Positions 44,801-54,200 of a DNA stretch of 64,000 nucleotides are shown one piece after another; within the stretch, counting starts at the first letter, position 1, and each line of letters begins with the position of its first letter. A program made the translations under genes and the position numbers. The notes under the pieces are model-generated. The model ran no database searches. It had not been told where the DNA came from and worked only from the letters and a program-made list of their open reading frames with translations. This stretch comes from Steromphala cineraria (lineage: Eukaryota > Mollusca > Gastropoda > Trochida > Trochidae), in the NCBI GenBank assembly GCA_916613615.1, contig OU744725.1:7236708-7300707 (forward strand), given 5' to 3'.

Positions 44801-47800
44801 TGATGATTCAGGCAGGGTATCTCCGTCCCTCGGTGGACCAGCTCTCTCACATGGGACTCAACCCTCACAGTACGTACATCTTCCATACACTCTATCAAGG
44901 GCTTCATAATATCTGTAGATTTCAATAATTCATCAAGCTCTAATGGGGTCTGCTTCTGTTTCAAAGGGATTTCTGTCATTTTTTGGTTGTTACATGAACA
45001 AATACATCTGTAATTTTAGATCATTGAAGGTCACCAATGCGGGTTCCTTTCAAAGTCTGGTGTAGTTTGCTTTTAAGAAATTTCAATGTTACACAGGATA
45101 CTGGATATGTAGTGAACACATTTCAATATGAACTAACAGAGATATCCCCTTTGAATTAATCTTTAATAGAAATCCCTTAACAGAACTATTTTGTTTCAAG
45201 TTTATACCACCGTAATTCCTGTAACATCAATATGTGAAAGAGTAGAATAATGAGAAAGATTTGTAAGTGTTCAGGATGGTACAGTAAAACTTAAATTATG
45301 TTTAGTTTACCAACATGAAATTTTCCTGACATATCTGTTAAGTCATGTATGAAATTCGCAACATTTGAATGTATCTTTATCATTGCTCATCAAAATTCAT
45401 TTTTTCAACAGAAAGTTCCATGGGCAAGTTAGGGTGGGTGTTGGCAATATTCTGGCGACCACTCCTCCGAGAGATCAACCACCTGCGACTGACTTCCTGT
45501 CTGATAGAGAGGCTGGTTTCCATAGTAACAGAGGAGGAAAGCCACTGGAACAAGATGACCCATGTCTGGATACAGATGCTGGTTCCTCCGTATCTCATCT
45601 CGTGTAGGTGCAGGGAGCATTCAGTTACAAATCTATTAAAGATCTATAGGATCTTAAGTTAATGAAAATAAATATTATCAAATTCGAACAATCTATTTTT
45701 GTCATAAAAAAAACATGTATAAAGCATACAGGATCCAATTTGAAAATGAAATGAATTGTTTTGAATGACATTCTAGTCAAATCATACAAATTATCAAACA
45801 CAGAACAAACATAAGATGAAAGAAATATGCAACAGTCCTTTATACATACATAATCATTCAATTCACAGAGATAAGACTTTGTGTAGGACAGTGATAATGT
45901 CCCATTTACAGGGCAAGTCAATAATTTGAGTTCTTGTATTTCAGTCCCCTCGGGTAAATCCACGAGTTTGTTTCAACACCAGGTGTCGCTCTCAGAGCTT
46001 CCGTTACTGCAGACTTGTCTCCAACATATAAACAGCTTCACTCAGGATGTCCTCACAGCGTGAGTCTTGTTGAGCTAGGAGCAATCACATACTTGACTAT
46101 CTCCAGAAAGATATATCTATTGCTAGATCCAATATGTAGACGGGTTGGGGAGTGCAAGCAGAAAATTAGATTGAAAGTCATTCCTGAGGCTGGTACAGAT
46201 ATGAGTTTAATTATTCCAAAAATAATAGTTTTTATTAAAATGTAATGGAACTTACAAAATTTTCATAAGCTAACAAAAGCATTTCCTCTGCTTTAAAGGG
46301 GCAGTAGCACGTTTTTTGTTAATTTTATATTTTAAATGCTTCACTGCTAATTGTAAGTTGATGCTAAATGTATTAATTTGACAGTGTCAACAATCACATT
46401 ACACAAGCCAATCATCCATAGTCAGAGGACAAAGTATGGAGATTCACATAAAATCCATTGGCGGTCATTTTTGTGTGAACACCTTTAATTCATTTTCTGT
46501 AAGAAAAAGAAATCGCATGGCTAAACTTTTCATTATATATTTGAAATAGTACTGCTTCACTTATCTTTAATACATATCCTTTCAATTGAAACCAATAATT
46601 TTCATTTTCCTGACATCACCTTATATTCCCCATAAAAACGTGCTACTGCCCCTTTAAGGATGTAGGATTTAGGTCTAAAGTCATTTATTAAGTCATGTAA
46701 AGAATTTCTAGTCATATTCATATTCAGATTTTCGAGCCGCACCAATTCTCTCCTAACGCCAGCAATGGTATCAAAGCTGAGTGAACTGATCCAAGTGTAT
46801 CTCAGTACTCAAGCCGGAGAGGGGAAGAAGAGTCTGGCCACACACAGGTCTGAAGCATCAGGGGATGCAGCAGAGTCGTTCTATAGTGTTCAAGGTAGTA
46901 ACTTCCTTTGACCCTTCAGAGGCATTTATATTTTTAATTCAAGTTTAATGCAAAATATTATTGGTGAAAATTGTTCTTAGTTGTAAAATTGACATTTTGT
47001 AGTTGGGAATATGATAAGGAAGAAAAAAAATCATCAATATTTTATTCCTTTTATTTCAAATTTTATTCATTGAACTCTTAACATTATTGCTTGGAGTACA
47101 AGACTTTATGAATGGGATACAGGAAATCAATGATACTAAAGTGTTGACAAAATGTAATATGTTTAAAATGCTTTGAAGGTTTCTGTTATATTCAGAAGTA
47201 TTAGATACGTGTATGTACATCCTTTAACAGATCATCTTTTCGCATGGCTCTAGAGTCATTGGGATGATATTTGTATTGTCTTATAACTACCATCTTCTAT
47301 TGGTCCTGTCACTAAGTCCTTCAATGGATCCTCACTTGTTGTAAATGTTGTCCCTACCAGGCCCTTTAATGTGGACTTCAAGTGCCTCGTGTTTGTCTTG
47401 CTTGTGCTTTAATGGTATTTCTTCAAGCTACAGCAGTACCGGTAGTTCAACTAAACCATGACATGGCAATTGAAACATTGCTAAAATATTTCATGCCTCT
47501 GCACAATCATGCGAGCAAACATCTTGTTTTAGTATCTTAAGTTTTGAGGTAAATAATACTGTATAATAATACTGTATCTTTGTCTGATGAAGGGGGGCGC
47601 AAGCCTCCCGAAACGTTATTAAAATGTTTGCTTTGCTTTCAACACTGAGTTGTTTGTTCCGTTGGTCGGTTACCTTCCCTGTTCTAAATAAATTGTTGTC
47701 ATATTTGATCATTCTTCCAGATGTTCTGAGTAATGTTTCCAGTATCAAACCAAAGAAAAGACCAGCAGCTTCACAGTGGAGAGGGTGTCCAGGTAATGAA

Positions 47801-49316
47801 CCTACCAATTATCTCCAAACAGATTATATCAAAGTAGTTTCTTATCAAATGACCTTTGCATCCTGTCTCGTGGTACGAACATTACGCTAACTCCACTAAT
47901 CTGAACCCTGGGCTCAGAAGGTAGATTCGCTCTCGCGGCCTGACTTGGGATATAGCCAATATAATCATTTTCTTGTTGAAATTTTATCGAGAAAATTATT
48001 TGATTGGCTATATCCCAATTGGGTCCGCACAAGCAAATCCAGCTTCTGAGCCCAGGGTACAGATTAGTGGAGTTAGCGTAATGAACGTACACTGAGACAG
48101 GATGGTGACCTTTGTAACAAGTAGTGTATATCTTTGTGTCCAGTCCTGTTCACTGGCAGATTTAAACCTTGTTAAGGGCCAACATGTGTAGTGGGGATGC
48201 AGTGCCCTTTTTTGCACCATTTTTAAGGTGTCTTTGGCCTACAATATAGAGCTTTGTCACAGTATCATGGAGAGCTTGCACAGAAGATTTGTCAAATGTT
48301 TCAAAACTTTTATACTTGAGAACATATTTTGGGATACATGTTTATTTCAATATGAGATCATGATTCATCCTTTTATGGCAAAACTGATCAGATATTTATC
48401 TTAAACAGTTCAATATCCTTGATTTAGTCATTGGGTTTGGCCAAATCCTGTAAAATTGTTACATGTATCATTTTTGGAAATGTGACAAGCTGAAGAGAAA
48501 ACCTTTCATATTCTGACAGTAAAATATGGTTGAAATAACATCTCATTATTGACCTCAAAGGAGGGACATCATGGCAACATGTTCCAATTGGTCTTCTACC
48601 ATGGCAAGATGTGGACCAACTGTACAATGACCTTCACCTTGGCTTGAGTGACCAAGGTCAGAGGTCAACTTTAGAGGATGGGGAGCAGCTGTCTGGTGAC
48701 AGTGAACCCATGGAAGTGACAATGTGAGTTTCAACACTTCTATTTGCTCAATTTGATGTTCATGACTGACTTGCATCTATAGATAAATGATTTCTAGAAA
48801 TGCTTGTTTTATTTCAATGATATTCTTAATTTAAGAGATATTTACCTCAATGTAAATCATACAAGAAGTATTCTAATTGTCTTGAATGTCAAAAAGCTGT
48901 TGCTACCATTTTAAAAGGAGTCAAGTACTTGCGTATTCAATTATTTGTTGAATAAATCTCACTCAAATCTCGCTGTTTCCCATCTAAGGCAATGTTGACA
49001 TGGTTAGAAATTTGCAGGATTTAATATTATTGCGTATCTCTGTTTACATTTATGGAAGAATGGTTACAGACAAGGCCAACTCACACCCCTTATTGGGAAG
49101 ATCTCACAGGGTGGTATGAGTGATAGCTTTCATCTGACGTCAACAAAATTGGCTATAGAAATCTCATTCTTTGATAATCATCACATACTCTATTGTTGAT
49201 ATTGCAGAGAGAGAAGACAGCAGGATGAGGACAGTGCCACGGACAGTGCAGTACAGAGGGGCACCTGGTCTCAACACCAGATCCATATGATGAGGAATAA
49301 AATCACTGTTTTATAG
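29857..49316 (+). CDS. LAS1L: LAS1L, pre-rRNA processing HEPN endonuclease (complete, 15 exons)
   Basis: Exons: 29857-29900, 30632-30724, 37037-37180, 37571-37649, 38265-38375, 38720-38857, 39189-39278, 39730-39827, 44784-44869, 45412-45603, 45945-46059, 46728-46894, 47721-47792, 48561-48723, 49208-49316. They sum to 1,701 nt, exactly 566 residues plus TAG, and every junction keeps phase. Las1 cleaves ITS2 of pre-rRNA in the nucleolus with the Grc3/NOL9 kinase. Family marks are [12 protein letters not shown], the HEPN nuclease motif RHEGTH at residues 131-136, FWRPLLREI, the [13 protein letters not shown] segment, and a terminal WSQHQIH block matching the vertebrate WSQGQLH end. Exon 1 encodes [14 protein letters not shown], matching the family's VVAWLS start. 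Intron 2 carries a SINE and a 6-kb DIRS element; intron 8 carries a MITE and LINE ends. Confidence 0.95.
30770..30962 (-). mobile_element. tRNA-derived SINE-like element
   Basis: On the minus strand a tRNA-like head contains 'tggctagaacaggtagag' (A-box-like) and a perfect B box GGTTCGAATCC within 'ccctggttcgaatcccag'. The ends do not form an acceptor stem, so it is not a functional tRNA. A non-tRNA tail follows to about 30770. It lies in LAS1L intron 2, about 60 bp outside the DIRS-A insertion. Confidence 0.65.
31029..31179 (+). repeat. DIRS-A left inverted terminal repeat (151 bp)
   Basis: It runs from 'acctacctaacttagtatat' to 'gtgtcatactttct' and is the exact inverse of 36797-36947. Identity over 151 bp indicates recent replication of this copy or template-driven homogenisation of the ends. 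Confidence 0.95.
31180..32470 (+). other. DIRS-A 5' internal region without a supported gene
   Basis: Most of this interval is AT-rich. GC-richer islands near 32040-32220 and from 32470 resemble each other ('catgctctg', 'tagtcggc(c)aaggatcc/acccc'), a sign of internal duplication. Plus-strand frames such as 30995-31510 run across the terminal repeat and show no gag-like domain. Confidence 0.5.
32905..33165 (+). repeat. 24-bp minisatellite in DIRS-A
   Basis: About ten copies of a 24-bp unit ('ggaccagcactaggagcagc' then 'gcca') stand in tandem with few substitutions. Because 24 is a multiple of three, both strands show long low-complexity frames, for example a Leu/Val/Ala-only frame on the minus strand. 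These are by-products of the repeat. Confidence 0.95.
33355..34330 (+). repeat. 93-bp minisatellite in DIRS-A, about 10 copies
   Basis: Units start at 'tgagcttca' near 33358, 33451, 33544, 33638, 33731, 33824 and 33917, then irregularly. Each contains 'gaccagcgccggcgccac' and 'ccaaccattggaccagcg', and the GC-rich half has overlapping 'cggcgcc' palindromes able to fold. The 93-bp period equals 31 codons, and a plus-strand frame reads a repeated [10 protein letters not shown] motif across several units. The array ends where RT-derived sequence begins (about 34495). Confidence 0.95.
34495..35306 (+). pseudogene. DIRS-A RT C-terminus, RNase H and methyltransferase-like remnant
   Basis: Translation from about 34495 reads [13 protein letters not shown], matching the post-catalytic end of the DIRS-B RT. 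It continues through RNase H ([29 protein letters not shown], a damaged SANSTVVW where DIRS-B has TDNATVVW, and [10 protein letters not shown]). The DIRS methyltransferase-like region follows ([29 protein letters not shown]). The RT palm with its YIDD box is absent, so the element cannot encode its own reverse transcriptase. The active-site Asp in the third RNase H motif appears replaced by Ser. Confidence 0.88.
35228..36440 (+). pseudogene. DIRS-A tyrosine recombinase, inactivated
   Basis: A single reading frame aligns with the DIRS-B recombinase but carries nonsense codons at 35609 (after RSLYDD) and 35979 (after KNQLP). About 45 codons of the core-binding region are missing (after STYLSVWDL). 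A small deletion removes the HYLRDL catalytic-tyrosine segment near 36350. The conserved His also reads PLEFRALAS instead of PHEIRALAS. The first catalytic Arg block ([11 protein letters not shown]) remains. The protein cannot catalyse integration. Confidence 0.88.
36651..36733 (+). repeat. DIRS-A internal complementary region
   Basis: The first half ('gtggcatatactaagttagg' through 'taggttaaa') is the inverse of the left terminus from 31025. The second half ('ttattaaaatctaaatattt' through 'ctacctaacttagta') is the inverse of the right terminus up to 36980. This joined copy of both ends is the DIRS feature thought to template circle closure. Confidence 0.9.
36797..36980 (+). repeat. DIRS-A right inverted terminal repeat plus 33-nt extension
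   Basis: 36797-36947 is the exact inverse of the left repeat. The extra 3' part (36949-36980) reads TTTAAATATCTAAAATAT then TTAGATTTTAATAA. It is missing from the left end and is nearly identical to the extension of the unrelated-ITR element DIRS-B. Confidence 0.93.
39905..40057. mobile_element. Tc1/mariner-like MITE (153 bp, TA duplication)
   Basis: The ends 'cagtagaacacggatata' and 'tatatccgtgttcaactg' are inverted and flanked by TA on both sides. Subterminal 'cgaactc/gagttcg' extends the pairing. It lies in LAS1L intron 8 and has no coding capacity. Confidence 0.8.
41334..41661 (+). pseudogene. LINE reverse-transcriptase C-terminus (3' fragment)
   Basis: The translation ends with the typical post-RT segment of RTE/CR1-type LINEs: [21 protein letters not shown], and a YHYIFHC zinc-knuckle-like block. 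A 3' UTR follows, with 'gaataaagaattgaattg' near 41823. The upstream RT is missing, as in a 5'-truncated LINE. Confidence 0.8.
41880..42640 (-). pseudogene. Second LINE C-terminal fragment, opposite strand, with (CTGT)n tail
   Basis: The minus-strand frame 42640-42038 (200 codons) has the same C-terminal LINE module in diverged form ([28 protein letters not shown]). Its 3' tail runs into a CAGA/TCTG microsatellite at 41888-41914. It faces the fragment at 41334-41661 tail to tail. No RT catalytic domain is present. Confidence 0.8.
42641..44700. other. LAS1L intron 8 sequence without recognisable features
   Basis: The DNA is AT-rich. A GC-richer block near 44360-44495 (containing 'gggccgaaggcc' and 'gcgacggcgggtcccttt') stands out but has no coding or tRNA-like signature that I can support. 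Confidence 0.4.
44716..44760. repeat. (CATC)n microsatellite
   Basis: Eleven or so uninterrupted CATC units lie just before the acceptor of LAS1L exon 9 (44784). The distance is short enough that array length could affect the branch point or pyrimidine tract. Confidence 0.95.
46297..46653 (+). mobile_element. TTAA-flanked MITE, copy 4, complete (357 bp)
   Basis: It lies in LAS1L intron 11, bounded by TTAA (46293-46296 and 46654-46657), with 'aggggcagtagcacg' and 'cgtgctactgcccct' ends. Its length is identical to copy 2 and the interior blocks ('caagccaatcatccatagtc', 'tcgcatggctaaac') are shared. Confidence 0.87.
47584..47614 (+). ncRNA. Hammerhead-ribozyme-like core (possible Penelope-like element remnant)
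   Basis: The core CTGATGA (47584-47590) is followed by 'ggggggc', a GCAA tetraloop, 'gcctccc' (a seven-pair stem with one G-U) and GAAAC (47610-47614). This is the conserved two-strand core of hammerhead ribozymes, widespread in Penelope-like elements. Downstream 'acgtt' and 'aatgt' could form stem III ahead of a UH cleavage site, but I could not find a good stem I. Activity is therefore doubtful. It lies in LAS1L intron 12. Confidence 0.45.
47850..48117. mobile_element. Foldback element with about 75-bp inverted arms
   Basis: The left arm (from 'gacctttgcatcctgtctcg' through 'cgctaactccactaatctg' to 'gggctcagaag') is inverted in the right arm ending 'gagacaggatggtgaccttt'. Inner subarms ('gggatatagccaat', 'attggctatatccc') extend the pairing. 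There is no transposase. It sits in LAS1L intron 13. Confidence 0.8.
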
Positions 49317-50303
49317 CAGAAACTCTGTTGTGATTCTCTCTTTGTAGGGACCTTGAGTCGTTTCTTATTCGTTCAAAATTATTGAAGATTTAAGAATGTT
49401 TGATTTTGCATCTCACTGAAAATTCTGAAATTATACTGATGGTATAATGAGTTCAGCTATCTTGAACGGGAGTATTTAGCACACCAAGTGTACATCCCTG
49501 CATTCAAAATTGTTTCCGGATCATAACTTGAACACTATATCACTCACACACTTCAGATTTTTAAAATGAAACCTCATTGAGATTATTCCTAGAAGAGAAG
49601 CAACCATAAATAGACAGGGCACCCAGCAACAAAACTCAAAACACAAGGAATTTTATTGAAATAGTTTATTGAGAGCACTTCTAGATCTAGATTCTTTGGA
49701 ATCTAATTAAAGCTTGATCATTTCAACATAAAAATATATGAAACTATAACAACATATTCAGCCATACAGAAGGCGTATCTTATTTTCAAGCATATAATAA
49801 AAGAAAACAAAGCAAAATTTCACAGACATTTTATACAAGAAGCACTCAGATTTCAATAGACACCTTACCAAAAACATATCACAAATTTCATTAACAATAA
49901 GGACAATTCTTATTGATGAACAACTTCTATTATTTATTAAGTTGTTCATCCATAAGAATTGTCCTTATTGGCGTGATGAACAACTTCTAGAATGCCAATC
50001 AAAGAAGACAAATTTCATTTTGCTAGAATGTTTTACAACAATTAATCATAGAACAAAAGGTCATTTAAGCGTGCTATTTACTATCATAATTATTATATTC
50101 AGTGCACAATGAGCCTAAAACAAGGTGCAAACCTTTTAACATGTACAGCTATTGTTTGATAATTAAAAACAAGTTTAGGACTCATCAACCGAATACTTTG
50201 ATTGATACACTCAATATTTCAACAATTGTATACTTCATATCGTAAAATATATGACCAGAGATACCGGGGATGTAAAAAATTTTTTAAAGTACACTGCAGA
50301 AGG
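49317..50303. terminator. Convergent 3' region between LAS1L and NADSYN1
   Basis: The stop codons of LAS1L (49316) and NADSYN1 (50304) face each other across about 1 kb. For the minus-strand gene, 'attttattg' near 49652 and 'tttattg' near 49668 give AATAAA on that strand and are candidate poly(A) signals. No equally clear AATAAA was found for LAS1L. A short inverted repeat ('gttcatc...aagaattgtccttatt') lies near 49888-49983. Confidence 0.45.
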
Positions 50304-51292
50304 TTAACATGCTAGAACTAGTTGTTGAAGGTCGACAACATTTGACCTTTCCTCACTCCCACAATGCTTCATGGCTTTATCCACTTCCTCTCTGAAGGAT
50401 CCCGTCCAATGGTTGTCCACCTCAGACATAGTGACGGGGATAGGTTGGTTTGATGAGGAAGTTGTTGGAGAAGATTTGATGATATTCGGCTGAACATTTT
50501 CTGATCTTGCTTTCTTAGCATCTCTGTGTTGATTCTAGAAAAGAAGCAAGCATCATGTTTGACATTAGATGTGTAATAACTGGTCCGCAATTTAAGTAAC
50601 CAACCTGTATCCTTACATCTCTAGTTGACATTATAAGAGAAATCCGTAGAAAATTGCTAAAAGGGATATCAGTTTCTAATTTTGTGTCAAGTTGTCTTGA
50701 GTACCAAAAAAGCCAAGGGTTGAGTTTCCATCATTGTAAAACAGAAATATTTCAAAAATGACAATTATCTTCTGGTACTCACTTGAATAACAATATATCC
50801 TTTTCTGTCAACACCGAAGCCATCACTATCTTGGGACTCCATATCATTGCTAACATGGCTGCTAGTAGGGTTGTAGCTTTCATCTGAACTCCCGATACTG
50901 ACTTCTTGATCAGCATAACTTGATTCCTCAGCATTACTCTTACTCTTGAAGTCGGTGACGAGTGGAATGATGTTTGTTGATTTAACCTCCAATTCCTCTA
51001 TCATCTTGTTCGCATGGACTGCAACCATGTTTGACTGTACATCTGTTACCAATCCAGTGGTTCCGTGTTCTGAAGCCGAGGCTACCTCTAAATCTAGGAT
51101 TGATCCTGTATCTATATTTGTTGACACTGTGACTCCCATCACTGACCCACTCCCCGACCCTGACCTTCCTTCCTTCTCCGATTCCTTCCCTGCACCAGTT
51201 GTCTCCCTTCTAGAACTTCCACTCCCTCGCCCTCCACTCTGGCTTCTGGTAAGTTCAGGGTTTCGGGCTAGATGGTTTGTGATACGTGCCTC
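50304..51292 (-). CDS. NADSYN1: Lineage-specific C-terminal extension of NADSYN1 (last two exons)
   Basis: Exon 51292-50783 (170 codons) joins in phase after [11 protein letters not shown], and exon 50534-50304 (77 codons including TAA) ends [11 protein letters not shown]. The translation is rich in Ser, Gly, Asp, Glu and Asn, including a GSGSGS run, and looks disordered. No domain was recognised. Vertebrate NADSYN1 ends within a few tens of residues of the WPWQF block. Both exons have consensus splice sites and stay open across 246 codons, supporting real coding sequence. Confidence 0.8.
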
Positions 51293-54200
51293 CTGAAATC
51301 AGTTTAATTCTTAACAGATTAGCATATTTCATCTGTGTTTCACATGATTAAAAGTTCTGAAATCAATAATGGTTTAAAACAAAAGTCTCTCATTTATGAT
51401 GTGTTCTAAGTGAGTGACTTAATTTTTGTCAGGGAAAAAACTTCTATTGCAAATAGCCTTCTAATTTGAGGTGAGTTGTTCAAAATAAAAATCTGATAAT
51501 GATAAGTTTAATTCCAAACTCTAAACATATCCTTTACAACTTTGATCTCTAGTCCTATCAAACTTATATGTATTCAGATATATGTGCCATGCAAGAGGCT
51601 TGATAATTGACAAAACAGAAATCAATGAACTGATAACATTCTGATACAATGCTACCTTCACACAACCTACCCTTGAAGAAACAGCAGGACAATCTAGATA
51701 ACAACTTCTATATTATGAAAATCAAGAGGTTTAGGCATATATATGCTTACTCCTTTATCAAGTTGTTAACCAGAAAATATTGCTCTCTTTATGTGTACCA
51801 TTTATAAATGCTCTTCAAAGACTTGAAGAAACAGTACTATCGTATCAAACCCAACAAGAAGCTCAAGAGTGCACCAACCTCTTTATCAATCGCAGCAAAC
51901 TGCCAGGGCCACTGAGTGTTGTACAGAAACTGGCGGTGGTCGAAACGGTTGTCATCAGGGCTATAGCGCTCGGCATGATATGCAGGGGTCAAGGTCGTCA
52001 TCTTGTGTCGGTTGATTGAGTAGGAACGGAAGAAGAACTTGACCTTTTCAGCAATCTGAAGTTAGAGAGCAATTTTGTTACTTCATTCCACGATCAATAT
52101 TTATATACCTATTTTGATCCCCAACATTATTGGGATTGTTTCAGATGTTTAAGAGTCTGTCCATGTAAGCAAAGAGGTCCTATCTATACATTCCCTCTAG
52201 CTCCAAACTTTGTAAAGACAATCATTACAGAGCTCTAAAAGCACTGTTTTACTGTATGGAATCAAGTAGACCAACCTGTGCAGGAGTGAGTCGCTCGGAC
52301 CACGTGTGGATGAGTTTACAGAACATGCTGTATGGGCCACAGAACTTCTCCTTCCTCAACTTGCCATACACAGAGAGCTCGTCGTACGTCATACCCATGT
52401 CAGCCTGCAGGCAGACATACAAACTTACAAACATACAGAGTGTCAGACTTGTACACGTACATGTACTTTCTTAGAAAGTTTGACTACAGTCACAGTGTTC
52501 TTCATCAAGAGATCAAAGGATGTGTGAATTTGAAGAATTGTAAAATGATATTCTATTGTTTCTTTCACTGGACACGCCGCTAATAAGATAAAGATAAGAT
52601 AAGATAAGATAAGATAACACTTAATTACCCAAAAGGGAATTCTTCTTGAATCAAATAGAGCTCATGGCATGAAATACATATGGACATTTATATAATAAGT
52701 TAAATATTAATAAAATATGGCTGTCAATATGGCTGAAATATTGTCCAAGCAGCGTAAAACAATAACTCACTCTTTCACTGGTGACTTGCAATCTCATTCT
52801 CTTTGAAAGATGCTAGTATTTGACAAGCAATCATTTGATAAATGTAAAAGTCAACACCATAGATTGATGGAAAGCTGAAGGATAACTTTACATTTAAATA
52901 GGCATCAAAATTAATTGATCTAGGATAATATTTCAATACCACATTAAGGTTCTATATTCAATGTTACCTCATCTGTCTGTGCAATTTGTCCGTTAGTTAA
53001 CGGCTCCAGCTCAGCTGTGGGCGGGGCTTGGAGTATACTGGAAGGGAAGTAGGATCAATCAAATTAATATTGCAATATCATTGGATGAAATAAGGCCCAG
53101 CTATAGCCTGATTGCTTTTGGTCTGTGCTTCTTAACTTGTGAGGTTATTCAGTTCTGCCTGTCAAAATTGACAAAATAACACAATCCCTACTGATAGAAA
53201 CACTACTAAAAAACAATGGGATCATAGGTTTATTGTCCCTAAAACACCATTTGTTATAAATACATGGTTAAAATACAAATGATAAAGAACATGCTATCTT
53301 ATTGACATATTGAGATCAAGGATTGATAATGATAGAGTTTCTGTTTTGAAATTTGATGTCAGAAACATAACAGGCGTCAATAATAAAAATCACATGTTAA
53401 CATTCTTGTCTTGGATTATTGTATTGCTTCGAAAGTGAACTTCCTAATTAAGAAGAGGTTGATAAAGACATTGCTATAAAATAATGTAATGAAACTTTCA
53501 TAATTACAAAATTTACAACATTTATCATAACTCTAGAAGTATGAATATACATGTGTATTACCAAACCTTCATACTGATAGTTTCCTTTTGAGCTGAAAAC
53601 AGTTAATGTTGTACAAATGGTTGATACAACTTGTTTGTTTCTTAACTGCTTTGAAGAAGTATGTAACTACAGTAATTAGTTGAACATTCATCACAGTGCC
53701 CTTATGCTGAGAACAAAACAAGGAATCATTAATCGCATCTTCTTATGTTCTTTGGTTGCAAAGAATCAAACCCATCCTTCTGGGTAAAGAGCAAATATTC
53801 TAATATCTGAGCAACATATCCTGCGCATATATTCCCTGAAACCATGGCAGGTTTACAGTATGACACATGTATTTTGAGATTATTTTTGTGTAGATGCACC
53901 TAACAGCCACAGTGCAGCACCATTTATGGAGCTTTTATATCTTTTCAATGCTGAGGGTCCAATTGCACAAATTTAAAACATCATTTGATATCACAGCCAG
54001 GATTCAAACCAAATTGAACAGACTCTCTACAGAGCCCAACCGTTTCCCTGCTACTCTATATAAGGTATGCGGAACAACACAAGCGTACCTGGAGAGAGCT
54101 GTGAGCTTGTACTTGTTGATGCAGTACTGGATGAAGGAGCGCAGGTCCGTCTTACTGATCCCTCCGATAGGGTTGATGTCTGCGCTCGAACAGTCGTACT

